A stretch of DNA of 64,000 bases from Parus major (taxonomy: Eukaryota; Chordata; Aves; Passeriformes; Paridae). Each line of letters starts with the position of its first letter. Position 1 is the stretch's first letter. The notes under the pieces were generated by a model. The model saw nothing but the letters and a program-made list of their open reading frames with translations, made no database searches and was not told where the DNA came from. The translations under genes and the position numbers were made by a program. Shown in pieces: positions 36,960 through 50,530 of this stretch. The stretch spans positions 23,097,884 through 23,161,883 of the forward strand of contig NC_031774.1 of NCBI RefSeq assembly GCF_001522545.3, in the 5' to 3' direction.

Positions 36960-38920
36960 TTGCACAGGTTCAGCTTCTCAGTAAATGAGTTTAATTCTTA
37001 AATGGCCATGAATGTTACGAGTTCCCCTACACACAGGTACAGCAAAAAATATTCCATAGCAAATAAAACTGAAACAAAAAATACCAAGGTTCTAGCTCAT
37101 AATTCTGGCTAGAAAAACAGAAAAATTGGACTAAGTGGATGAAAATATTGAGAGTCATTATATAGAGTGATGCATTTCTGTCTCTAGTTAGTTAGTGTAA
37201 AAAGAAAATGTATGTAGATGTATAAATATACAGTTAAACATTTAATATTTACTCAGATTAAAATGTGAAGCTACTGGACTTCAAAGTTAGAAAAATATAC
37301 ACCAAACTCCTTTTAGGCCACAACCAGAGCTTAGCAGCATCCACCTGAGCTTTTGTTCCTGTGCTTATTACCCTTTCTCTTCAAAGTACCTCGGTGATTG
37401 CACTTTCTCCCACGGCCTTTTCCATACTCACATAAAACTACTAAAAGTTAAAGAGAAAGGAGATATTACAAAGTTATAACTTTTCCATTTGTTTCAACAA
37501 AGCTGGGTGCCCTTTCTCTGGCTGAGGTCAATGCTGGATAAATAAAGCCTGATGAAAACTTGCACTGAAAGTACTGCAGTGCACACTTTGCATCAGAGAG
37601 CTTCTTCACAATTTTTCAATATGGTTTACTACTAACAGCTGCAATTCTGGTGGATGACTTCTTCACTATTATCTCTAACTCCTATACAGAAATATGTTCT
37701 AGGACTCTACATTTTATTTTTCCTGATTATGACCTGATCTCAAATCAGATATGTCCTTACTGCATACTCTTAAATTAGTATCATGTAATTCTTCTGAAAT
37801 CTTTAAAATATTATCCCTGAACTAAAGTCAATTATTTATAACATAACAAAGTACCTCTCACTGGGAAGAAGGTGTTACAGACAGCATGGTCAGATACCTC
37901 AGTAGCTTACTACAGATTTTGTCATGTTTAACTATGATTGCTTAATTGCCAAAAATCTAGACGGCATACGTCAAAAAAGTCTTTATTCATGGTCTGGCAA
38001 ACTCTGCTCATCAAAAGCAGAAGTGTTGCAAAGCTTAGCCAGAAGGCAAGGTTTCATCTGTATTTAAGAGACATCTTTCCTGCAAGAAGAAATGAGGCTG
38101 AATAGCCTGAAAAAAATGAGGCTTATAGTTAAAAAAAACCCCACCAACATTCATATTTGTACAGCAACTTTCAGTGTATTTGCTTAAAATACTAAATTAA
38201 AAAGTAAAATAAAACATAATTTTAGTTGCATGTAGTTACAGGAGTTTATTTTGAACTCTGGCCAGTTCTGAAATATCTAATATACCAAGTGCAATATAAG
38301 AATAGCTAGGCATGATAGCACAGTGCTGAGTATTTATTTTGGCACTGGAGCTTTTTCCTTGTGGGTAGGGTTGGGGAAGAGGTCACACAGTTGTCAGTGG
38401 TCCCTCTTCCACTACAGGATTCTGCAGCATCATGTAGGAGCTATGGCAGGACTATTCAGGCACAGCTCAGGTGGCAGCGTTAGCCACCCCACACCGCTAT
38501 GAATGCAACCTCCTGCAGGCTCCTAATGAAAGCACTCAGGAGCCCAGCTGGCTGAGAATTTCAGCACCCCCTTCCCTCATGCTCCACACCTGATATTCTA
38601 ACTTTCTCTGGGTCCCAGCCACCAACCTCCAGCACATTTTTTTTCCTATCCATCTCAATGCACATGCTCACAATGTCCTCCCTCTGATCTATTGTTGCTT
38701 GACAGGCTCTTCTGTAACAGAAGCAGTGCTAGCAACAAGGTGCTATTTTCTGGGAGCCATTTTTAACCATCCCACAAGGAAATGCGATGTTGTTCCCCAA
38801 TAAATAATGTTAGAATATTAGAACGTAATGTGAAGGGTCAGTATATGTGGTGCATTAATAGCCCAGCTAATGATTTTCATGTCAAGGTAACAGGACAGCA
38901 GCAGATGCTGGAATACTTGC
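36960..38920. other. Intron 3, donor-proximal stretch
   Basis: This is AT-rich, with a GC-richer part at about 38340-38640 that I did not recognise as a repeat or an exon. The first bases after exon 3 (minus strand) are the GC donor GCAAGTATTC. Confidence 0.5.
38915..38920 (-). other. CSTPP1: GC splice donor of intron 3 (GCAAGT)
   Basis: Exon 3 ends AAAATGGAG and is followed on the minus strand by GCAAGTATT. AG|GCAAGT is the strong consensus that functional GC donors usually need to offset the weak GC. Frame and phase both favour this site over the GT four bases downstream. Confidence 0.75.
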
Positions 38921-39051
38921 CTCCATTTTTCCCCACAGTTCGGAAACACCTCCAGAAGGTCCGAAGAAAAGATGCCCTATTATGAGGGGTGGCTTGAACG
39001 AAGCTGAACTCACGGAACAAAATATGTGTTCCTTGCCGCACGCTGTTAAAA
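38921..39051 (-). CDS. CSTPP1: CSTPP1 coding exon 3 (GC splice donor)
   Basis: This 131-base exon completes Tyr50 and encodes residues 51-93 plus one base. Pieces seen are FNSVRQGTHILFREFSF, VQATPHNRASFLRTFW and RCFRTVGKNG. The acceptor is TATGTCCACAG (ending 39052). The frame is open and continues exon 2 exactly. The downstream splice site is AG|GCAAGT (GC at 38919-38920), a GC donor with otherwise perfect consensus. Using it leaves one G to start the next codon, which fits the Asp I expect after KNG in the family. A GT sits four bases further in (GGCAA|GTATT), but using it would shift the frame relative to that expectation. The protein match is very strong. Confidence 0.94.
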
Positions 39052-40654
39052 CTGTGGACATAAAGTCAAAACAAGAATGTTAGAAAGCTGAACCAACATG
39101 AATGTTCTGGGAACAACTAGAACAGCAGCAAGAAAACCACTGGCCATTACATTTTGTGAAACCAAATCTCCAAAGTTTATACCCATCTGTTCTCTAGAGA
39201 GAAGACTATTTGCAAAAACCACACATGGAAATTTAATTATAGGAATTAGAGGTTTGTGAAAGTAAAATTCATTCTAAAGAATCCCAGCAAGGAGTGTCCA
39301 AGACCCACTTATTTGAAAACAATCCATTGGAAAATGGCTTACCAAGAGTAACTGTCGTTTATTTGACCAGAAGATGCCCTTTCTTTTAGTACCATTTGAA
39401 CTTCACTGCTATTTTCATTACAGTTTTCTTTAAAGCCACAAAAAAAATCCTCTTTAAGAGAAGGCTCAAGATATCATTTCTAGGTTACTGAAAATTGACT
39501 ATTGGATGTATAAAATTTACTGTAGTTGTGATGAAAAGCTGATTGACACATCACTAAACAACAATTTGCACTAATGCACTTTGAAAAGAGTAGCTGGTCA
39601 TTATGATAGATCTTCAATTCAACACTCATGTTTTTGTATTTTAGTATAAATTTCTGAAATATGAGTTGTAAGCACTTTAGGCTAACTTATTACAGCAAAC
39701 ATTTGTCTTACAAAGGTTTCTCTGAAGTGCAAGAAGTTCTCCTTTGGGCATGGTAAAGCTCAACATACAAGAACAAAAGAAATGCAAATACAAACATTAT
39801 ATACCAAAAGGTATAATGACAGGGTTGCCTCAAAGATAGATTTTGTGCATTTCACTCAGCATCATGCAAGTGGGACAAAGCTTTGAAACACTCCAGAGAG
39901 ATCATTAAAACATTCACTTGGGACAGCAGCTTAACTCTCCCTCATAGGAGAGAATTAATGAAAAGATACAAGTTTACTTTCATCACAGCAGATCCTCTCC
40001 ATAGGTAGCATCTCCGCAACAGACAAAATCCGGTGGTCAGTGTGAACCCTCTCAGTTTGCAATTTTAACTCACCTCTTTAAATACAAAGACTTTAAATCA
40101 CTTTATCCTTCATAGAAGATGAACATAGAAAAGTATTTCACATTTGAAAGAGAATTATACCAAACAGAGTTTAGCAAAATTTAAAAAGGCTTGTAACAAC
40201 TGGGTGTGGGTGTGTGTGGAGAGAAGGCATTCAATTTTTACAAAAGGAATCACAATTTCTCATTTTTAATATCCTGGTTCTCAAACACATGAGCAAACAC
40301 AATCTGTTGTCATGTGTTGAAAGGTAGTACAGAACACAGTCTCTAGTCTCCCTACCCAGAAGGAAAGGTAACCCAAATAAAATAAGTACAATCACTTAAT
40401 GATTAAGAAACACGCGTGACACTTGAATCCTAGAATCAGGAGTATTCTCTCTGTAAATATCATGGACAAATACAGTATTTCATATTTATGAAACCTTTTT
40501 CATGCAAAGTAAAGCACAATCATTGTCCCAAGAGATTAAAGTAAATAAATAAATCATGTGCTGGATCAAAATATGCCAAAATTACATGACTACCACTGTG
40601 AGTAAAGAGTATTCATTACAAAGTGCTGCTGCTCACTGCCTTAGAGTGAACAAG

Positions 40655-40745
40655 TTCAGAGTACGGTAAAGTAACTTGCAAGAAGTCCCACAAGATGCCT
40701 GTGACAAAGCTGGAAATGGAATTTCAGATCTTCTCATCCCAAACC
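40655..40745 (-). mobile_element. Ancient MIR/LINE-tail-like remnant, antisense
   Basis: The plus strand reads GGTAAAGTAACTTGCAAGAA, then CCTGTGACAAAGCTGGAAAT, then TTTCAGATCTTCTCATCCCA. This matches in order the old amniote pattern of 'GTAAAGTGACTTGCCCAAGG ... TGTGACAGAGCTGGGAAT ... CCAGGTCTCC'. It is diverged, has approximate limits and uncertain family assignment. Confidence 0.45.
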
Positions 40746-43236
40746 ACAGCCTGTACGACTTCTTTCACTTCTGATCTGCATTGTTTCGCTGACGATTTGA
40801 CAGACTGACGGAGAAAAGAGGGCTACAGATGAAAAAGAAGAAACTTGTTGTAATAGAAGAAGGCAGCTTTCAGAAAGATAACACACGTAAGGGAGACATT
40901 TTGGAAGAGAAAGAAAATGAAGGCACAATGATACAATTAAATGCACCGAATTATACTGCTCAGAACATCTACAGAACATGCAAATTTTGGAAGCAGATCC
41001 TGGCACAATTGTAATGGAAAGGTCCGGACATGAAGCTAACCTACTATTAATTCACAACAGACAGTCCTACTACATTACTCCTTATTTCTAATAAGCAAAA
41101 AACTACAGTCACTTGCATTTTCAGCACGGCATGGCTCTAAACCTACCAGGCAGAAGGGTATGATATCATTTGTTGCTTACTCAGTTAATAGAGTGGGTGG
41201 ATATGCTGGAACATCAGCACACCTGGATGTGCTGACAGCCAAGTGCCGCCAGCTAGTTGAGTAAAGGAGGATTTTGTTTAACTATACAGTGGAAGGATTT
41301 TCCCCCAAAAGCTCAAGACTGCAAGCCTGGGAGTCAGAATTTTATCCCAGTTAACATGCTGTATTTCAGAAACCCTACTTTATTAATTCCTTTTTATAAG
41401 TAATAAAAGTTCAGCTCAAAGGAGCCAGCCCATGATGGAGCTATCCAGAAAGCAGCCCAATAACAAATCTACTCTCAGACAGGGTCAAGATCACTATAAG
41501 GAACAGGAACACCATATATTTTGAATAAACTATATATGTTGAAATTCCTGTATCATGGGTAGATAGGCAGTACCAAAATAACTTGGCTACCTTTTTTTTT
41601 ACAGCTGCCCAGAGATGAAGTTACCATTAATGTGGCAGTCTTACAGGTAAGCATTTCTGAACCAAAGAGAAATTATGACAACCCAAAGTTGTTACACATA
41701 TTCTACCAGTAGGTAGGGCATATGACCAACACCTTACCTTGATTTTAATACACATGCAAACAGACGTTTTTTCCCAATTACTTTTGAATACAAAAATGAA
41801 ACAAGCTGCACTCAGAGAAATGGCTTAAGCAAGATATCAAAAATAAAGGAACAAACTTAACCATTAAGCTCAATCATTCTCAGCAAGTTGAACAGCTGCT
41901 GAAATTCTTCCTGTAGGATTGCTCAGTCTTCCCTCTATCTGTTCTCCTCACTGAACAGCTCATACTGTTAACAAAGTTAAATGGCCAGAGCTTTTCAGCA
42001 CATTTGAAGACAGGAAAAAAGAGGGTACCTCAACAAGTTATTACTTCGTTCTCAATCATTTAGAAATGGGTTTGGGAGCCCAGAAGCAGGGAAAATAATT
42101 TTTCACTTCTCTGGTTAACTGCTCTTTTTCCCCCTTTTAGGCATTTAAAGTACAGCCATCTGCAAGAGATTCCTTCCAGAAGAAAGCTTTCAACAACTGT
42201 GCTAGTCTCCAAGCCTCCTTTTGCAAACCTAATGATTGCTTCAGTCGTCTACATTATCAGTAAATAGAGAAGGCAAATTGGACGAGTAACAATAGTTACT
42301 AATGATGTGATTTTATTTGTCTTGCTGAAACCAAGACTACAAATTGAATTGAATGTTCATTAGTTAATACCAGTTTACTGTGAGCACTCATATTTCACAC
42401 AAGAATTGTTAGGCAACTGGATACTCTGGTAACAAAACAGCCTTTTCCATTCACTTGTGAGAAAATCCTGAAGAAAGACAAGAGAAGAATAAAGCAAGGT
42501 TCTCACTTGATGGAGCTATCTAAAGAAATTCTTACAGCAGGGGTTTCAGGATGTTTTCTCACTCCTTTCCTTCCCATGTCCCAGAGCAGCCAAACCCCAG
42601 AAGAGTCTCCTCCAACACCACTGCTGAGAGGGCTGCATCTTGCAGCACACCCACGCTATGCTTTTGGGATGGTACATGCATGTGAGGGGAAGGAAAAAGG
42701 TTTGGGAGGAGACTTTGATAAAACAGCCTCAGCTCTCAAAAATGACTGTGCTGGGAATTCTAGCACTCAGGTGCTGCTTCTCTGAACAGAGCAGCTTTCA
42801 TAAGGCTTTGTCTTTTGTGTGTTTACATTTTGGCAACCTGCCAGAGTCCAGAAACTTTCAAGTACTCTTTTCAAACTTTGGACTTCTAAATAGATTGTAA
42901 AAGTCCCAGGATGCTATGGTAACATCTCAATTGAAACTCATTTTAGCAGTTAGCCTCTGCCTGCTGAACCCAGGCAAAGCCAAATGTGCACAATGCAGAG
43001 TCCCAAGTCCTGAAGAAGGATGGAAAAGCTTGCCAGGACCCTGCTGTCCCCGTAGCAGGTACCACTTTAGGTTACCATGCAAAGAGTTGAACAAGCTCAC
43101 AGGACCCCTCCTCTACCAAATGGAAAACAAGGAACAATGATTATTTTTTTCTAAATTCACAGCATTACTACTTACATTTTCTATCAAGAACATGATGAAG
43201 AAAAAATTTTGAAGGCTTCTTGAGCATGAACCATTT

Positions 43237-43262
<26 letters not shown>
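43237..43262. repeat. (CA)13 microsatellite
   Basis: Thirteen uninterrupted AC units, a likely polymorphic dinucleotide repeat within intron 2. Confidence 0.97.
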
Positions 43263-43268
<6 letters not shown>

Positions 43269-46200
43269 CTGGCCAGCTACACAAGTGTCTAAGTCATTAA
43301 AACCGAGTTGAGTGTCTCAAGCAAAAATAAGGTAGTCTCAAATGCAAAGCTGCTGTCAGAGGGTATGTTCAGAGTGACCGAAACATCTGTAGATGAAAGG
43401 AGTGTGGAAGATTTGTTTTTTCTTGACACATGCTCTGGACTAGTTCTAATCTAGTCCCATTGACTGAATGCTCATTTGCAGAAGGAATACATCTTCCAGT
43501 TTAGTTCCATCTGAAAGGAATCCAGAGCTCCAAGACTGCATCATTGTGTGAGCTAAAGCACAGGGATAACCAGGAGTATTAGCATTAGAGACTGTTCTAC
43601 AATGGGTACCAAAAAACTAGTTATAGCAACAGAAAACACTGAATTACAAAAGGCTTTAAAAACCAGGCCATTTCTGTTGTTAAATAACTTATCCACAACA
43701 AAACATCCCCCAAATGACCAATTGCATTTAGCGCAAGGCTATGCTCTGAGATAGCAGAGTGGGGTTTACCTTGCCTAGAAGGATCTCTGAGAGGGAACAC
43801 TTAAAACTGGAGGCATAACTGGGTGAAAAAATAAATCACTGTTGTACTGATTAAATTACTGCTATATGAATGTAGTTTAAGATCATTTTATTCTTCTCTT
43901 GGTTTAAGTGTACTACAATACAAATCATTGGACTGTTTTTTTAGCTATCACCCTTGGAAGGTAGTGTAGGACCATGAGCATTCCTCAATTCAAAGCCATT
44001 GTTCCAAGTGCTTTTTAAAATTCCACAGATCTTAGAACTTGGGACGCTGAGGTCAGCCTCAAGGAAACCACCATTTTCTTCTAATGAAATTAGCGGTGCT
44101 TTTTAGGCATTTCCTCAGCAATGTGTTAAGACAAAACAGATGCTAAAAGTTATTCCTGATGACTGGCTTTAAGGGTAAAGAGTCGGTTTTTTCAACAAGC
44201 AGGCAGATAGGAAATCATTACACTACAAAATTTTGGCAAGACCGGGTGATACAACACTGCAAACACAGAAACTGGATTTTTTGAGATCCTTTCTGTCTCA
44301 CCTTCTCAAGCTAACTTCAGCTGAAGGGTGTGGGAAGGGGGAAAGGAGTGACACAAATTTTAACTATGCGTTTTCAGACTTCTTGATACAGGCTAGGAAC
44401 ATCTGTATTCATGGCATACAATACAGGTGGTACAGAGATTATCCCATGTACTGAGATGAAGAAAATGAACAGCACAGCACCTGTGACACAGCTCAGAGTA
44501 GGCAGTGAACAAGCTTTGTTATGTTGCTTTGTAGCAAATCAAACCCTCTGAGACCAGTTTACAGATTCTGGAGAAGGAAAGGATTAAAGGAGTTGCTGTG
44601 CTTGCTTGTTATTACCCAGAAAGCCTTCATCTTTTCTAGAGTCCCTCTCCCTTAATTTTTCATATGGTAGGTCAGTAATTTAACACCTCAAGGCTTGCAA
44701 ATCACAAGCTAAAATAACCGTACTGCGTTAAATAATCAGCCCAGGATTTAAAAAAAAAGAAAAAGAAAAATAAAAAAAATTAAAGGCAAATGGGGAGGGG
44801 TGGGGATGCAGGGATCTTTAAAAACAGAGGCCTTTTGATCAGAGCAGCATCCTGCAGTTTGCTGTAACTCAAGCTGACCATTCTTACATAGCAGGAATTA
44901 AGGACTCCCCCTGCCAGGCAGGGCCCTATTAAAACACAATAGCTGTTTGAAAAGGGTAAGCAAGCTGATATGGATATAATAGGCCACATATTGGGGCCCC
45001 TTTCTACGGTGAAATAAAGCTTCTTCTTAGAGTTATGAGCTGGGAAGCCTAGTATTCAGGAAGATGGGAAAGGGCATACAATGAAAGACCGTAAATAGCC
45101 CTGCAGAAGCCCTCCAAGGTGCTTAAGGGAAAAGTAAAGAAGCCTTCACAGATAAGCATCAATCACCCATGACCAGCTCTTTCAGTCTGATCAGGTGCAA
45201 TTTCAGACTACACAGTGTTTCAACGAGTCTAGAGAGGTCTTGCTGGAATAAACAGAGATTTAGTTTTTACAGTAGGAGACTGTAAGTTGCACACCACAGG
45301 AACAGCTGCATGAACACCATTATAACTAGCTTTTATGGAGATCACTGCAAGTTGCTACCCAGCTTTCCTCAAAAAAACCTCTCTTTTTCTGCCCAAACCT
45401 AAACTAAATACATAAATAAAAAACCAATCCAGATTTATAACTACACAAGGAAAACTGGTAACTCTCCAGCTAATCTATTTAGTATTTGTTCAAACTGGTC
45501 CAACTTGACATTTTGGGACAAGAAGAAAATTCCTTCCGAACTGCTCTATAACCTTCTGTGTTCTGAGGGTATGGGGGATGCAAGTCTTCTGTCAGCTTCA
45601 TTATCATACACCCATGATTTCCATTCTTTGGTTTCCTTTATTAACCAACACGTATTTCTGTCCTCCCTGTCATGCTGTGGAATTCATTCACTAGCTTCCA
45701 GATGCCATAGAAACCATACATGAACCTGTGGCAAGGGTGAGAAGATGGTACAAAAATGAAAAATACTATTGAAAACACAAGCCACACAAAGTAAAATTCT
45801 GATTTCCTCTTATCTAACAGTTCAGAAAGTAGCTAAGGAATTTACATCAGCTGGAGATGGATTTTGATACCAAAGCATAAATGTCTGCCAAAGAAGGAGT
45901 ATGGATTTAAAAATTATTGAAGATCTGCAGCCATCTTGAGCTCCTGAGGTCAAAGTAAAATGCCTATTAAAGGCAAATTGATTTCTCAGAAAGCTGAGGC
46001 CAAAGTATAAGTACAAATAAGGGCCTTCTTGTTCCATTCTAAATGAATTCTCCTGTTGCAAGACAGTTCCATGTTTTATAAACTAGACTTTTAGTTATTT
46101 TAAAAGATTGCAGCCCAATAATGTTATGACTGCGATGATGCATGAAATACTGAAATATAACGGAATACCTGTTCCAAAGAGATTCAATACTGGTGCCATA

Positions 46201-47037
46201 CAAACAGATCTGTATTTGCTCCTTTCAGTCTTGGTCTGACTGGAGAATTTCAGAAGAAAAAATTTACAACTGGTACTCTCTCACCTATTCAGAACCTTGG
46301 CAAGAATTATAGCACATCAAAGATGGAGCAGCTTCCAATATTTTCATCATGGCAACAAATGAATCTTGCCAAAATCCCTTAATATAGATGAAGTTACATC
46401 ATTTGACATTAATGCTAACTCTGCATTTGGAGATTGCTTAGCTAAACCACTTTGTGCTCACTACAACTGCTTGGCTACAGTGTTGACCAGCTACAGTTTG
46501 TTTAATTCACACAATAACATTAAATTTGTAAGACATAGTTATTCCAAGTCACTAAAGTTAATGTATTCTAGGATCTGTATGGTTTCAACACAGCACTGCA
46601 TAGAAAATCTCAGGTTGTCCATGAAGACATGCAGATTTCTAGAAACTAGATTTTTTGCTTTTTTGCTATTGTTTAGTTTTGTTTTTAAAGAAAAGGAAGA
46701 TAAACCATGTTTTTAAAATGCATTTTCCAGGCTTGCAAGACTTTCAGTGATTGATATACATGGAAATGCAGACATAGTTAAGGGATTTTATCCTGTAAGA
46801 GATAAGGAATCCTATTATGGGATCTTAGCAGATCCCATTGCTGCAAACATTTGCTGATTTTTACAGTTTGGCATATCTAATTTAGGAAAATTTTTCCATT
46901 TGCTGGCCTTGTCCACAAGGGAACACATATATTACTAGCAAAGCAATTAGAAATGTTCCTCAAGGTTTTCTGTGATGCCTCAGCATTTTGCAGACAAAGA
47001 ATAAACATGGAAGTCCTTCCATCAACACAAAACTGGG

Positions 47038-47067
47038 GAAAAAACCCAAACCAAAACCAAAAAAATC
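47038..47067. repeat. A-rich (AxCy) tract
   Basis: A-runs are separated by CC or CCC (the AAACCCAAACCAAAACCAAA type), on the plus strand. Confidence 0.85.
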
Positions 47068-48025
47068 CGAAACCCTGACTTCAATTCTGATCCATTTTTC
47101 CTTAAAAATATTTCTGGGAAAAAATAAAGTGTTCCTCAAACTTACACTAACTGATTCCAATTTAATAGAAAGCCTTCTAGGTTTAGACAGATGGAAGCTG
47201 AGAACTCTAAAACTGATCTCCTATTTACATAAAGTAGCCTAGACCCCTGCCAAAGTGTTTCATTAAAACAAGAACTAAACCATGTGAGTTAGTAATACAG
47301 AGAGAGGTACTGTTGTTCATGAAGTTACCATCTATCCAACAGTGGTACTCTTACTGCTTGAGACATCAAAAGCCTTAATGGAGGAAACAGTATGTTAAAA
47401 AGAAAATATTTCTAACAGAAAATTATAAAACTAGGACTTTCATTCTTAAGAATAATTTTAAAGCCCCCACATATAATATGGGAAAAAACACTGTACCAAA
47501 CTTTCTACACTGCTATGTTTTTCCAAAGCTGCTATTTTTGTGTGCATTTCTACTGAATTCCAGTTCCCATTTTCACATTACTAAAACAGTTTTCTTCAAA
47601 ACACTTAGAGAAACTGCAGGAAATCAAATCTTTACAGCATGTGACCAAGCATGAAGTGAGATTACTGCTTTATATACACACTGCAGATCGTGTGCATAAG
47701 TAGTCCCACTACATCTGTGGTGGATATATCACTATTTATCTTTCTCATATTTTCCTATGTATTCCAACAGTGACTCAGCAAGCACAATTGAACAATTTTC
47801 CAGATTGATGGAGCAAGTTGCTTGTCAATCAGCATTGAATATCTAATTTGCATCATGGCAAACTCTACTACAGACCTTTCCTCAGTGGAAGATGGATATT
47901 TCTAGAGCTCCCCAATTCTGACTTGAGGGTCTTTTCACTTCTGCAAGGATACAAACAAAACCACAGCAGAGATGCATGATAAGAAATGCAAGAACAGGGC
48001 AGGAACTAGCCAATATCACAGATAT

Positions 48026-48070
48026 TAAAAAAAAACAAAACAAAAAAACCCAAAAAACCAAAAAAACCCA
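48026..48070. repeat. A-rich (AxCy) tract
   Basis: A-runs of 3-9 bases are interrupted by C, CC or CCC. It is the same compositional type as the tracts at 10804, 47038 and 51466. Confidence 0.85.
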
Positions 48071-48129
48071 GACTGATAGAGAAAGTAAAACTAAACAGAA
48101 GACTGTGATATCCCAGAAAGGGTGTGATG

Positions 48130-48232
48130 TACATTGCCAACTCATGTCCAGCCTCTCATCCACCAATATCCCCAAGGCCTTCTTGGCAGGGCTGCTCTCC
48201 ATCTGTTCATCCCCCAGCCTGTATAAGTTCAT
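48130..48232 (-). mobile_element. CR1 LINE internal fragment, antisense
   Basis: On the minus strand this reads as a piece of the CR1 ORF2 tail: GGCTGGGGGATGAACAGATG, then GAGCAGCCCTGCCAAGAAGG, then TTGGTGGATGAGAGGCTGGA. The encoded run includes LGILVDERLDMSWQC, equivalent to the 'DLGVLVD.KLNMSQQC' region of CR1 polymerases. Only about 100 bases are clear. Neither the 5' part nor the 3' UTR of the element is present. Confidence 0.8.
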
Positions 48233-50399
48233 ACATTTGAAGTCATAAAAGTGTGATTTTAACTCCAAGCTGGGATTATACACTTCTCCAAATTTTTACT
48301 AGTAATATCAGCAAATATGATGAAAAGCAATAAAAAATTGGAAGCAAAAACAAGAGTTTTACTAGAGTTAAAAACTAAAGCTAGAGAGAGAACAGTACAT
48401 TCAACTCTAGCACAGAGAAAAAGCACAAACACAGTCAACTCAGATATATTTTGTCTTGATGCTTGTACCATTTGCCACATTCCTGGACTCTGGCTTTTGG
48501 GAAATTTCTTTCCAGTTTTATTAGCTATCCACACCTCCTGTATTGCAGTTGCCTTTAACCTAAAGGAAGCTCAGTTTCATGGCAGGTATGTTGCATTTCA
48601 ACCTTCAAGGCTGTAAGAACAAATAAAATATACCAAATTACATAAGGTCTCCATAAAGTAGTCAGCCAACTCCTGCTGCAGGTATTCTGAAAAAGACCAC
48701 AAGTAAATATGTAATTCCATGATTTAAAGGAATAGAAAAGAAGTGGGCAAACACTGCATTGCTACTCCAATGAATCTATACTAGGAGCATCATGACCTGA
48801 TCACACTGCACATGGAAATTGTGATTATCTCTCTTCAAAGAGGCTACAGTGCTAACATTCATATGCTTTGGCAAACCCTGCAGATTCTTCTGTCATCAAA
48901 ACAGTATGAGAAGTTTCTTACGTGGAGTATGTTACCACATAGAGCATCACTGGTAAATGCTTTAAATTCAATTCTGTTACTGCTTTGCTACACATCTTCC
49001 AAGATAATCCTGTTTACCAAAAAGATTCTTTACCTTTTTATCCCCCCTGTATTTCTTTGCAAGGGACACATCTGAGTATCCACTCATCTGTAAGACTCGT
49101 AAGAATAAGGTAAGAAAATACTACATTTTCTAATATATTAGCAACATGTACAAACTACAGTGGGAATTGTGCTATTGAAATTAATATATGCATTTTTCCA
49201 GCTGTTTACTCAACAGCAGTTATCCCAATCAGCATATTTGTCAGGCTGGGACTTGTTGCAATGTTTGTTACAGAGAAATAACTCTGGGAAAGTAATGAAT
49301 TCATAGATCCTGGCTGTCATATCAAAATCTCAATGATGTTTCTGCCATAAAACAATTATATAATAAAAACTTTGGGCGACAGATCTACAAGTTCCAGACA
49401 AAATTCACACAACTTAAATCTTAAATAGAGTTATCCACAACCCCCAGATCTTCCATAGCTCTCACACAAAATACATACCCCATGCATAGTGGGCAGGAGG
49501 TATTGAAATCCCATTTCTAAGGTGCACTGGAAAAATTCAATTACAAGAAAGAGAGTTTGCCCTTCTGACAATGCTACTCTGTAGAGGTGATACTGGAAGG
49601 CAACAAAGGTACTAGCAGAAAGGCTTTGTGTCCATTAGCAACATTCTTAGTGGAGAAATATGCAATTACTCTAGGTTCCCCAGAAAGATTTATCAACAAA
49701 TTCAGTCCTGCAAATCCATGTACTCTGTGGAGAGACACTTTCAAATGTTTCTTTCACAGCAACTTATTCATATTAGCTGCAAAACCTCCTCAGAGCTTCT
49801 GGCACAAATGCTGTGTCTGAGTTCACATATTAACTCTCTTTCCACTGATAACTGAAGAGCAAAGGAGAGGCAGACAGCAGTCTTACGCAGTGCCCTAGGG
49901 ATCAAGGAATCCCAAGTAAAAGCCTGTCAGGAACCATCAAGTACATTATCCCAGCTGAGATTTTCAGCCCAAAGGGCTGCTGCACAGCTAGGTCATTGAC
50001 AGCAGCAGCTTGATACCAATCACATGGCTCAGTGCAGTCTTGCATTGAGTGGGATAATTTTATCTTTTTCTCTCCAGAGCAGAAGACATGTAGGAATCAG
50101 GACAGTATTCGAAGAATATATGAAATGTTGTTTTATATATGAAATGGGTTTTCTGCAATTGTTCCGAAGATTGTATAAGAGAGAATATCAGTATTTTAGG
50201 TAATATCCTAAAAGTATTAATACCTCACAAATACTACTGATTTTCCCAAGCCACAAAGAACTAACACTAAAAAACCCCAATGCCTCTCCCCCAAACAGTT
50301 GTACTGAAAAATTCTAATGAATGGCTTCATCTCTCAGGAAGGGAATCTGGCACAATTTGTCAAAGCCCTAAGGACCTTCTCACTACTGTTTTTGCTGTT

Positions 50400-50530
50400 T
50401 GTACTGTAATTGTACAAAGCACAGAGTCAACATTCTACAATGCTAGGTGCTGTAAAGTACATGCAGTACAATATCATTTCTGTCTTGAAGAGCTTACACT
50501 ATCCTTGCAAACAAGACAAAACAAGTAACT
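50400..50530 (+). mobile_element. Ancient amniote CR1/L3-like repeat remnant
   Basis: The stretch contains TACTGTAATTGTACAAAGCAC, then GCTAGGTGCTGTAAAGTACATG, then TCTTGAAGAGCTTACACTAT and AAACAAGACAAAACAAGTAA. This follows the order of an old amniote LINE tail ('AGGTGCTGTACAAACA ... CCTGAAGAGCTTACAATCTAA ... AGACAAGACA'). It is highly diverged; the family name is not asserted. Confidence 0.45.

Larger units (their letters stand above)
1..38920 (-). other. CSTPP1: CSTPP1 intron 3, partial (at least 38.9 kb)
   Basis: Everything left of exon 3 is read as intron 3, starting at the GC donor. I searched by eye on the minus strand for the next expected coding block (after KNG, roughly DLLTMKEYHCLLQLL in the human protein as I recall it) and did not find it. 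Four CR1 copies and two ERVL-type LTRs lie inside. A nested non-coding RNA gene cannot be excluded from sequence alone. Confidence 0.75.

Noticed and set aside
1..38920. Search for CSTPP1 exon 4
   Set aside because: I looked on the minus strand for the expected residues following KNG and found no convincing match with splice sites; it is taken to be outside the window.
47882..48283. 133-codon minus-strand ORF
   Set aside because: Part of it is the CR1 ORF2 tail fragment at 48130-48232, and the rest is translated low-complexity and unique intron sequence.
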